NCBI GenBank assembly: GCA_043228905.1
Contig: JBHGNT010000007.1
Location: forward strand, 10,044,001-10,108,000
Length of the DNA: 64,000 bases
Source: Azolla caroliniana
Taxonomy: Eukaryota > Polypodiophyta
Direction of reading: 5' to 3'
A program made the translations under genes and the position numbers. Under the pieces are notes generated by a model. That model had not been told where the DNA came from. It did no database searches and saw only the letters and a program-made list of their open reading frames with translations. This document shows positions 55,727 to 64,000 of the stretch, in pieces; position 1 is the first letter of the stretch, and every line of letters starts with the position of its first letter.

Positions 55727-56120
55727 TGTTGAGAGACAAGCTCAACATCAGCCGGATCGGCTGAAGAAGCCGAGAACTGGATCGGTTGGGACCGATCGGT
55801 TAGGCGGAGTGCGTAAACCGGGAGGTTGTTAGGAAAGATATTCCGTGAGGAATATATTTGGGAGTTAGTGTAGGAGCTCTCAATGAGCATTGAAGTACTA
55901 TCAGTAATTCGGTGAGTCCTTCTAGGACTTGTATAAAGGTGTTCTCTGAGCACATCTTATGTACAAACTGAGTATTATTGTTGAATATAGTTTTTGTGTC
56001 TTCTCTCTCACTCTCTCTGTCTCTCCCGCGTATACCGTGTAAGCTCAAACTCTCCATTAAATCTAAGTTTCCTTCCTTCTGTTCGGTCTTAATACCTGCT
56101 TCCGCATGCTACTTATTACA
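55727..56120 (+). repeat. 3' LTR of copia B1
   Basis: Starts TGTTGAGAGACAAG, ends CTTATTACA. Followed by AAGTT and the rest of the gypsy chromodomain. Confidence 0.92.
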
Positions 56121-56291
56121 AAGTTCTATTACTTGGTCGATTGGTTAGGCTATACACCCAATGATCGAACTTGGCAACCTGCAACAAATCTTATCAACGT
56201 TGCGGACATGCTCACCGAATTTCATCGACAATATCCTCATAAGCCAGGTCCCAATGATACATGTTGTCGAAGAAGATGGATAGTGTCATGA
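56121..56291 (+). pseudogene. Gypsy chromodomain, second part
   Basis: Resumes after the copia insertion with KFYYLVDWLGYTPNDRTWQP, then NLINVADMLTEFHRQYPHKPGP. The aromatic residues (Tyr, Trp) and the helix are those of chromovirus chromodomains, which steer integration to heterochromatin marked by histone methylation. The stop lies a few bases inside the 3' LTR (56289-56291), an overlap of coding end with LTR. Confidence 0.85.
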
Positions 56292-56618
56292 TGACACTCA
56301 TACATGATTTGGGTTTACAAGGATTCGAACCCACAACCTTGTTATATACGTGTCGAATTCTTAGCCATTGTAATGATATATTTATATGTATAACAAATTT
56401 ATAAATTATATAGAATATTATAAAGTATTCTAGAGTATTGTATGTTCTAGAATATTTTAGCATACTCTTTATTCTAGGACTTTCTAGAATACCCTATTAG
56501 GACTTATAAATATGCATCTAATAATCAGGGATGAACCACTTTGGTTCAACATCATTTTAGAGCTCCCTTGTTGTTTACTCATTGTAATCCATCTTATAGT
56601 GCAATATATTATCTTTAC

Positions 56619-56674
<56 letters not shown>

Positions 56675-56773
56675 CTCTACCTCTCTCACTGTCTTGACAG
56701 TACTCTCTCTCTCACTGACTCACTCACTCTATCTCTACCTCTCTCTTTGTATTGATAGTTATATTATCTTGAC

Positions 56774-56819
<46 letters not shown>

Positions 56820-57025
56820 ACAATACTCTTGACAGTATGCTTTCTCTCTCTCTATCTCTCTCACTGTCTTGACAGTTATATTATCTTTACAATACTCTCT
56901 CTCTCTCTCTTGACACATTTGACCTCCGAAGACGATAATATAATCTATCTCTCTCTCTATCTATCTATCTATCTATCTCTCTCTCTATCTATCTATCTAT
57001 CTATCTCTCTCTCTCAGTCTTGACA
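56284..57025 (+). repeat. 3' LTR of the chromodomain gypsy element
   Basis: Starts TGTCATGATGACAC, ends GTCTTGACA. It contains the antisense tRNA-like module (56307-56375), one partial heat-shock-like set (56445-56457), TATAAATA (56505-56512), extended TC, TCTA and related microsatellites (56614-57014) and a LINE-tail copy (56919-56948). Confidence 0.85.
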
Positions 57026-57030
57026 GGAGC

Positions 57031-57850
57031 AAGGTCACCTCGTCTGCAAGTTGAAGCAAAGCTTATATGGTCTAAAGCAAGCACCGTGAATGTGGTATCA
57101 TAAATTTAATACCTAAATTCACCAGCTCGGTTCCGGCTGGTCGGACTCCGATCCATGTATGTATATCCGACAAGTAGCAAACGAGTCCCGGATCTATCTG
57201 ATCCTATATGTCGACAACATACTCATCGCAAGCAACGATCGAGCCGAAATTGGAAAGCTGAAACGGAGCCTTCACGAGAAATTCGCGATGAAGGAGCTCG
57301 AACAAGCCCGCCATATATTAGGCATGCAGATAGAGCGAAATTGGATGGCAAAGATCCTTTGACTCTCCCAGTCAGACTACATCTGGAAGGTGTTGAAGCG
57401 ATTCAACATGGAGAACGCGAAGCTAGCACCAACTCCGTATTCACCTATGGCGGCAGATTCATATCCTGCACGTCGAAGCTTTAAGACTGTACAACCCTTT
57501 CGATAACAAAGGCCGAGTATATAGCTGCTTCGGAGGTAACGAAGGAAGCGATCTGGCTACATCGACCGTCGCCGATTTTTCGGCCAGAAGCCAAATCGAC
57601 CATCCGGCACCAACCCTGCATTGAGACTCATAGAGCGCAATACACCTCATTCGGAGTCCGGTTTATCATGCCAAAACAAAGCATATTGAGGTGTAGTACC
57701 ATCACATCTAGGAGGTTGTAACAAAGAAAACTGAAGTCCGGAAGATAGATACCGAGGTGAATATTGTTGATAGCCTGACGAAGCCACTCCTAGAACATCG
57801 CTTCGGAGCACTAAGAGAGCATATGGGACTACGACAAGCGACCAAGTAAC
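57031..57850 (+). pseudogene. Copia element C, 3' part of pol
   Basis: It continues RT from 29874. GHLVCKLKQSLYGLKQAP is near 57040, IYLILYVDNILIAS near 57193 (Asp to Asn in YVDD), and RNase H end pieces are near 57500-57840 (TKAEYIAASEVTKEAIW; LREHMGLRQATK). Stops are frequent. About 330 bases of non-coding sequence and a polypurine tract (ACGGGGGAA near 58164-58173) follow. Confidence 0.85.
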
Positions 57851-58175
57851 AAAGAGCCGAACGAATAGATGCAACAAGTACAAGTTGAAGACCTATCAAA
57901 GATCTAGTGAGGAGCATAGGAGCGAGTGCAAGGAGAGATTTGGCTAAGGATGACTAGAGGCTGAAAGCCAGAATCAAACACCATCCGATCCAAACGAACG
58001 AGCCTATCTGGACACCATCCGATCCGGACTATCCAAATAGTACCAGATTCAGTCACTGACCGAATTAGGCCATATTCAGATGTAACCTCTTCCGATTTGG
58101 CCATAAGTCGATCCATTTGTAATTATACGACTATAGCTTTAGATTCAAATTGTAATCTAGGTTTACGGGGGAATT

Positions 58176-58448
58176 TGTTGGCATAAAAGGGTGACTCTAC
58201 CCACTTGTACCTCTAGTGTGAACACACGACCTAATTAGGGCTTAGCTATATAAAGCCCAACTAAGTCATTGAGAGCATGTGAGATTTTTGGAGGGAATAA
58301 GCAAGTCTGTCTTTGAGCCTAACTGAGTACAACTGTTCATGCTTCTTGATCTTTTGAATCTTGGTAACTATGCATATCAATTCTTCTTGTTATCTGTATT
58401 GTTGTTTATCCGACACTAACCTATAGGTCCTCATCTTTGGTTGCATAA
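58176..58448 (+). repeat. Probable 3' LTR of copia element C
   Basis: Starts TGTTGGCATAAAAGGG directly after a polypurine tract and contains a TATA-like GCTATATAAAGCCC near 58246. The end is uncertain because no 5' partner LTR is in the window; CATAACA near 58448 is one possibility. Confidence 0.55.
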
Positions 58449-58616
58449 CATCTCCATATTCTTCACATTAGACATGACAATAGAGTTTATTTGAAGAAAC
58501 TAAACCTTTGTTTTGCCATAATGTGTACTATGGCAGATATGACAAACCAAGGTTTGTAAAACCAAGGATTATTTTGCATGAAGAATCATAAAAAATTCAA
58601 TGTAGAAGAACATCAA
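58449..58616. other. Short spacer without recognised features
   Basis: AT-rich sequence between the probable LTR of copia C and the LTR at 58617. I see no gene or repeat in it. Confidence 0.5.
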
Positions 58617-59058
58617 TGTTGAGATACAAGCTCAACATTGGCTGGATCGGTTGTGCAAGCCGAGAACCGGATCAGTTGGGGCCGATCGGTTAGGCCGGAC
58701 CGGTCCGTAAAACAAGTGTGTAAACCGTTACGCAAACCGGTGCGTAACGAGAAGCCGTAGCGGTGCGTAAATCGTGAGGCCGTTGGAAAGATATTCCGCA
58801 TAGGAATATATTTTGGGAGTTAGCGTAGAGCTTAGTTATGAGCATTGAAGTACGTGTCAGTACTTCTGTCAGTCCGTATGGACTTGTATAAAAGTGCTCA
58901 CTGAGCACATTGTATGTACAGATTGAGTATTATTTTTTAAATTAGTTTTTGTGTGTTCACTCTATCTCTCCCGCGTATTGTGTATATTCAAGCTCTCCAT
59001 TGAACCTGCCTATTTTCTGTGTTTGGTTTTCTATTGCTTCCGCACATAATCTTTTACA
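58617..59058 (+). repeat. 5' LTR of copia B2
   Basis: Starts TGTTGAGATACAAG, ends ATCTTTTACA. It is a diverged member of the B LTRs with extra CGTAAACCG-type repeats near 58700-58775. TATA-like GTATAAAAGTG near 58886. Confidence 0.87.
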
Positions 59059-59142
59059 TGGTATCAGAGCGCGAGGGTTGAGAACCTCTGCAGCCGACAT
59101 AGCTTGAAAAGAAAACTAACCAAGAAGAACAGGAAAAACAAA

Positions 59143-61332
59143 ATGGATAGAGGCATGGCTAGCTCGCTTCCTACCGACAAGCTCGACAAAAACAACTACG
59201 CATCTCGGTCCTACAAGATGCGACACGGTTACTGGAGCTATGTCGACGGAGCAAATGACACAGCACCCGAATCGACACACAAAGATTTCCCGGCGTGGGA
59301 ACAATCGGCGAGCAAAGTACTGTACTGCTTCGCGTCTTGTGTGGGCGAACAGCTCCTAAGCTACATTCGGGATGCAAAAACGCCGAAAGATGCTTGGGGA
59401 AATCTGAAGAAGATTTTCGCCGCAAGCACTATAGTCAGAAAGCTTCAACTCCGACAGGAGTTGAGCAACCTACAACAACGCGATTTGTCGGTTCCTGATT
59501 ACACCTCGAAGATCAAAGATATATGCGACTCCTTAGCCTTCATCAATGTGAACGTCGAGGAAGGCGAGATGGTGCAGATCTATTTCGGGGGACTGGCGTC
59601 GAAGTTCGGAGCGTTCCGAACTGTTGTGTGTACACGGGAGAATACGTCGTCGTTTTTTGACTTACAATCGATGCTCCTTATAGAGGAGAACCACCCAGGT
59701 GCATCGACAAGCACGCATGCTGATAGCAAGATGTTGTACACGGAAGGAGATAGGCCCCGTGGTCATGGCGGACGAGGCGAGTCGATGCGCAATGGAGGCG
59801 GCCGACGGGATCAAGGAAGAGGGCACCGAACTGATGCTGACAGCAATTCCGGACCCTCCGAAAACAGGGGGAGTCGAGGCAACGAGAATCGGCAAGGGAA
59901 ATCTGTCGCGGAATGTTGGTATTGTGGCAAAAAAGGCCACAAAGAGAGTGAGTGCTGGAAAAAGCGCGCTGATTTGGAAAGGACCGGATCTGGATCAAGT
60001 TCCGGACAGACCAACAAAGTAAATCGGTAGCGATCGCACTACGCCGAAGGATGCGGAAAAGCCGGAAAAGGGTCAGCCTTCGTGACGAGACATGAAGCGA
60101 ACTCGATGAAGATGTCCACCCCGAAATCGGACGAGGTGTGGTACGTCGACTCCGGTGCGTTAAACCACATGACATGCCACAAGGAGTGGTTCTCATACCT
60201 TGAGAAACTGATGCAACCGGGAGTAGTCGCAACCGGAGACGACACTCCGCATCCGATCGCGAATGTTGGTGAAGTTCCCTTGAGCCATGTCGGGCAGAAA
60301 GGGAAACTTATGAATGTGTTGCACGTCCCCACAATCACGAAGAATCTGGTGTCGGTCGGGTAGATCGTCGACCAGGGGATGCAAGTCCGGTTCACGCATC
60401 TCGAGTGCTTCATCGAAGAAGAAGGTCGAGTTATTGCGCAAGGGCGTAGAGACAGGAGGATGTTTATCCTCGACTCTAGTGACGGTTGCACAACAATGTT
60501 CGCGAAAGGACAAAAAGTCGAGTCAGATATCGACTTATGGCACAAGCGGATAGGCCACGTCAACTATCAGTAGCTTCAAAACCTACAATCGAAACAAGTA
60601 GTGTTCGGATTGCCCAAATTTAGTGGCCAAAAGGCACAAATTTGTGAAGCCTGCCAGCTAGGGAAGCAACACCGACTTCCTTTCCCTAACGAGCGTAACC
60701 AGAGCCGAAACAAGCTCAACTTGGTACATTCCGATGTATGGGGGCCGGCATAGAACGTTAGTCTTGGCGGGAGTCAATATTTTGTCTCCTTCATCGACGA
60801 CTATATGTGGCACACGTGGATCTATCTCATCGAGAAGAAGAGTGAAGTCTTCGACTGTTTTTGGAACCTCAAAGGGTTCATGGAAACAGAAACAGGATGA
60901 AAGATCAAGTGCTTGCGGTCGGATGGCGGAAAAGAATACTTTTTCGGTCAATTCAACGGCTATCTGCAACAGATGGGAATTCAGCGCGAATTCAGTTGTA
61001 GATACACGCCGGAGCAAAACGGTGTGGCCGAGAGGAAGAACTGGTCAATTGTAGAAGCGGCACGGACAATGCTGGAGGAGAAGAGCTTGCCCAAGTTTTA
61101 TTGGGCCGAAGCGGTATGAACCGTAGTATACATTCAGAATTGGATCAGAGAAAAAGTGTCGGCGCATGAGTTGTATTTCGGAAGGAAGCCAAATCTACGA
61201 CACTTGAGAGTTTTTGGTAGCATTGCGTATGTGCATGTGCCAAAGGAGAAATGGAGGAAGTTGGACGTGAAAGCCAAGAAGTGTATCTTGGTCGGCTACT
61301 CGGACAAGCAGAAGGGTTATAAGTGTTATAAC
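59143..61332 (+). pseudogene. Copia B2 gag and 5' pol
   Basis: Gag from MDRGMASSLPTDKLDKNN at 59143 is open to 60030, longer than in the sister copies. It includes the intact zinc knuckle CWYCGKKGHKESEC near 59912. Protease near 60148 reads VDSGALNH. The integrase zinc region (LWHKRIGHVNYQ near 60536) and core follow, with stops at 60361, 60571, 60751, 60898 and 61117. A short deletion after SYKMR removes residues present in B1 gag. The frame ends at 61332 (KCYN) where B3 inserted. Confidence 0.9.
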
Positions 61333-61795
61333 TGTTGAGAGACAAGCTCAACATCGGCCGGATCGGCTGAAGAAGCCGAGGACTGGATCGGTTGGAATTG
61401 ATCGGTTAGGCCGAATGCGTAAACCGGTACGCAGACCAGTGCATAGGTAGGGCCGGATCGGTGCGTAAACCAGGAGGCCGTTAGGAAAGATATTCCGTGA
61501 GGAATATATTTTGGAGTTAGTGTAGGAGCTCTTAATGAGCATTCAAGTACTATCAGTACTTCGGTCAGTCCTTCTAGGACTCGTATAAAAGTGTTCATTG
61601 AACACACATATGTATAGAGTGTGGTGAATAGAGATCGAGTACCCTTTTTGAATATAGTTCTTGTTTTTTTCCTCTCTCTCTCTTACTCTCTCTGTCTCTC
61701 CCGCGTATACTACGTAAGGTCAAGCTCTCCATTAAACCTGAGTTTTCTTCCTTCTGTTCGGTCTTCATACTTGCTTCCGCACGTTACTTTTTACA
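61333..61795 (+). repeat. 5' LTR of copia B3
   Basis: Starts TGTTGAGAGACAAG, ends CTTTTTACA. Closer to the B1 LTRs than to that of B2. It contains TATA-like GTATAAAAGTG near 61583. Confidence 0.9.
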
Positions 61796-61867
61796 TGGTA
61801 TCAGAGCGTGAGGGTTGAGAACCTCTCTGCAGCCGACACAGCTTGACGAAGAAGAACAAGAAGAACG

Positions 61868-64000
61868 ATGGATAGAGGCATGGCGAGCTCGCTTCCAACA
61901 GAGAACCTCGACAGAACCAACTACGCGTCTTGGTCCTACAAGATGCACCAATACCTGCTCGGGCACGGCTACTGGAGTTATGTCGAAGGAGCTAATCGAC
62001 ACACAGAGACTTCCCGTCGTGGGAGCAATCAGCGAGCAGGGTATTATACTAATTCGCGTCGTGTGTGGGCGGAGAGCTATTGAGCTATGTTCGGGATGCA
62101 AAGACGTTGAAGGGTGCGTGGGAAAATCTGAAGAAGAATTTCGCCGCGAGCACCACAACCAGGAAGCTTCAGCTCCGAAAGGAATTGAGCAACCTACGAC
62201 AACGCCACTTGTCAATGGCGGACTATACCTCGAAGATCAAGGATATCTGTGACTCCCTCGCCTCCATAGAGGTGAACATCGAGGAGAGCGAGATGGTCCA
62301 GATCTATCTCGGAGGTTTGGCGTCGAAGTTCGGAGCGTTCCGAACAGCTGTATGTACCCGGGAGAATACGCCATCCTTTTTCAACTTACAGTCGTTGCTC
62401 CTGGTAGAGGAGAACCACGCGGGTGCGTCAACGAGCACGCACACCGACAGCAAGATGTTGTACACGGAGGGAGAAAGGCCCCCTGGTCGTGGCAGATGAG
62501 GCGAGTCAGTACACAATGGAAACGGCCAACGAGATCAAGGATGAAGGCACCGAAGTGATGACGACAGCAACTCCAAACCCTCCAGAAACAGGGGGAATCG
62601 AAGCGATGAGAACCAGCAAGGGAAGGGCATCGCGGAGTGATGGTATTGTGGCAAGAAAGGCCACAGGGAAAGTGAGTGCTGGAAGAAGCACGCCGATTCG
62701 GAGAGAACCGGTTCCGGAAACGGCTCCGGACATACCGACAAGGGAAATCGGCAGCGATCGCACTACGCCGAAGACTCCGGGAGAGCTGGAGAAGGGTTTG
62801 CCTTCCTGACGAGACACGAAGCAAACACAATGAAATGGACCACCCCGAGATCGGACGAGGTGTGGTACGTAGACTCTAGCGCATCAAACCACATAGCGAG
62901 CCATAAGGAGTGGTTCTCGTACCTTGAAAAACCGATACAACCTGGAGTAGTCACAACTGGAGACGACACTCCGCATCCGATCGCGAATGTCGGAGAAGTT
63001 CCCCTTAGCCATGTCGGGCAGAAAGGGAAACTCATGAACGTGCTGCACGTTCCGACAATCACGAAGAACTTGGTCTCGGTCGGACAGATCGTCGACCATG
63101 GGATGGAGGTTCGGTTTACACACCTCGGGTGCTTCATTGAGGAAGAAGGCCATGTGATTGCGCAAGGGCGCAAAGACGGGAGGATGTTCATCCTCGATTC
63201 CACTGACGGCGGCACCGCAATGTTCGCGAAGGGACAAAAATCCGAGTCGGACATCGACTTGTGGCACAAGCGGATAGGCCACCTCAACTACCAGCGGCTT
63301 CAAGATCTGCAATCGAAACAGGTAGTGTTCCGATTGCCCAAATTTAGTGGCCGAAAGGCACAAATTTGTGAAGCCTGCCAGCTCGGGAAGCAACACCGAC
63401 TTCCTTTCCCCAACGAGCAAAACCGGAGCCGGAACAAGCTCGACCTTATACACTCCGATGTATGGGGGCCGACACAAAACGTTAGTCTTGGCGGGAGCCG
63501 ATATTTCGTCTCCTTAATCGACGACCACACACGGCCCACGTGGATCTACCTCATTCACAGGAAGAGCGAAGTGTACGACTGTTTCCAGAACCTCAAAGGG
63601 TTCGTGGAAACGGAAACGGGACGAAAGATCAAGTGCCTGCGGTCGGATGGCGGGAAAGAGTACTTTTCTGGTCAATTCAACGGTTATCTACAACAAATGG
63701 GAATTCGCCGCGAATTCAGTTGTAGATACACGCCAGAGCAGAACGGCGTGGCCGAGAGGAAGAATCGGTCAGTTGTGGAAGCGGCACGAGCAATGCTGGA
63801 GGAGAAGAGCTTGCCCAAGTTCTACTGGGTCGAGGCGGTAAGGACCGCGGTATACATCCAGAACCGAATCAGAGACAAAGTGTCGGTGCACGAGCTATAT
63901 TTCGGAACGAAGCCGAACTCGCGACACTTGAGAGTGTTCGGTAGCATTGCGTATATGCATGTACCGAAGGAGAAAAGGAGGAAGCTGGACGCAAAGGCCG
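61868..64000 (+). pseudogene. Copia B3 gag and 5' pol
   Basis: Gag from MDRGMASSLPTENLDRTN at 61868. A deletion near 61995 shifts the frame, and gag resumes at 62065 (GGELLSYVRDAKT). A stop replaces the first knuckle cysteine near 62638. Protease is VDSSASNH near 62873 (Gly to Ser). The integrase zinc region (LWHKRIGHLNYQ near 63260) and core (SDGGKEYFSGQF near 63645; EQNGVAERKNRS near 63735) read open from about 62641 to the window end. The lesions suffice to kill gag and protease. Confidence 0.9.

Larger units (their letters stand above)
50467..56120 (+). mobile_element. Ty1/copia element B1 in the gypsy chromodomain
   Basis: LTRs 50467-50859 and 55727-56120; exact target duplication AAGTT (50462-50466 and 56121-56125). 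The primer-binding site TGGTATCAGAGT is at 50860-50871 and the polypurine tract GCTTGAGGGGGAG at 55713-55725. The GC-richer internal region contrasts with its AT-rich host. It is the same family as the elements starting at 58617 and 61333. LTRs are close to identical by eye with a few changes. Confidence 0.94.
29875..57025 (+). mobile_element. Chromodomain Ty3/gypsy element, heavily nested
   Basis: The 5' LTR starts at 29875 (TGGCATGATGAG) and ends near 45730 after a LINE insertion. The 3' LTR is 56284-57025 (TGTCATGATGAC to GTCTTGACA). The target duplication is GGAAC (29870-29874) and GGAGC (57026-57030) inside RT of copia C; the difference is one transition. Internal order is gag, protease, RT, RNase H, integrase, chromodomain. 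Insertions are a LINE (about 30450-45655) in the 5' LTR and a copia element (50467-56120) in the chromodomain. A purine-rich tract (56268-56283) precedes the 3' LTR. Confidence 0.88.
58617..61332 (+). mobile_element. Ty1/copia element B2, interrupted
   Basis: The 5' LTR is 58617-59058 and the primer-binding site TGGTATCAGAGC 59059-59070. Gag-pol follows until 61332, where the LTR of a further copy of the same family begins. The remainder of B2, if present, lies beyond the window. Preceding bases ATCAA (58612-58616) would be its target duplication. Confidence 0.88.
61333..64000 (+). mobile_element. Ty1/copia element B3, runs off the window
   Basis: The 5' LTR is 61333-61795 and the primer-binding site TGGTATCAGAGC 61796-61807. 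Gag-pol continues to the window end inside integrase. It is inserted in pol of the sister element B2; the preceding ATAAC (61328-61332) should reappear after its 3' LTR. Confidence 0.9.

Noticed and set aside
56541-57023. 160-codon frame rich in Ser-Leu
   Set aside because: It is only the translation of TC and TCTA microsatellites in the gypsy 3' LTR.

Overview
This is a land-plant nuclear genome window made almost entirely of nested transposable elements. I see no credible host gene. The evidence for a plant is the element set: Ty1/copia elements primed by initiator tRNA-Met, Ty3/gypsy elements of a Tat-like and a chromodomain type, spliceosomal introns, and AG/TC-rich LTR leaders. The LINE here carries an RT motif unlike the usual seed-plant L1, and an element encodes a phage-like DNA methyltransferase. 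Both leave open a fern, lycophyte, bryophyte or gymnosperm, but I cannot name the species.

Left part (1-27275). A 5'-truncated LINE fragment (about 320-1480, minus) is followed by about 3.4 kb without recognisable genes. Next comes a decayed copia element on the minus strand (4921-11448), itself carrying a 1.1 kb insertion. It abuts a second decayed copia element (minus, 11449-27275). A Tat-like gypsy element (12126-26574) split that element between its primer-binding site and its gag. The gypsy element was in turn split by a young copia element (17534-22866) with near-identical LTRs, a 5-bp target duplication and an uninterrupted 1357-codon gag-pol frame.

Central part (27276-58448). A decayed copia element (27276-29874 and 57031 to about 58448) was split by a chromodomain gypsy element (29875-57025; target duplication GGAAC/GGAGC). 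The 5' LTR of that gypsy element holds tandem heat-shock-element-like arrays and was split by a LINE (about 30450-45655). The LINE was split twice: by a copia element (31107-36334; duplication TTTGG) and by a 6.65 kb terminal-inverted-repeat element (36656-43303; duplication TTAG). The gypsy chromodomain was also split by another copia element (50467-56120; duplication AAGTT). Removing each insert plus one duplication copy restores the interrupted reading frame.

The most interesting object is the 36656-43303 element. It carries 35-bp inverted termini and a multi-exon gene encoding a ParB-like domain followed by a beta-class (motif IV before motif I) N6A/N4C DNA methyltransferase. A divergent second gene of unknown function lies on the other strand. 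Between them, next to a 100-N assembly gap, is a 50-bp-period array of 25-bp palindromes just upstream of a TATA box. The methyltransferase frame now carries five stops, each one C-to-T change away from glutamine, so this copy is probably dead.

Right part (58449-64000). Two more copies of the 50467 copia family lie here, one (from 61333) inserted in the other (from 58617); the window ends inside the second. Most elements are broken by C-to-T or G-to-A type nonsense changes, as expected for methylated, silenced repeats.
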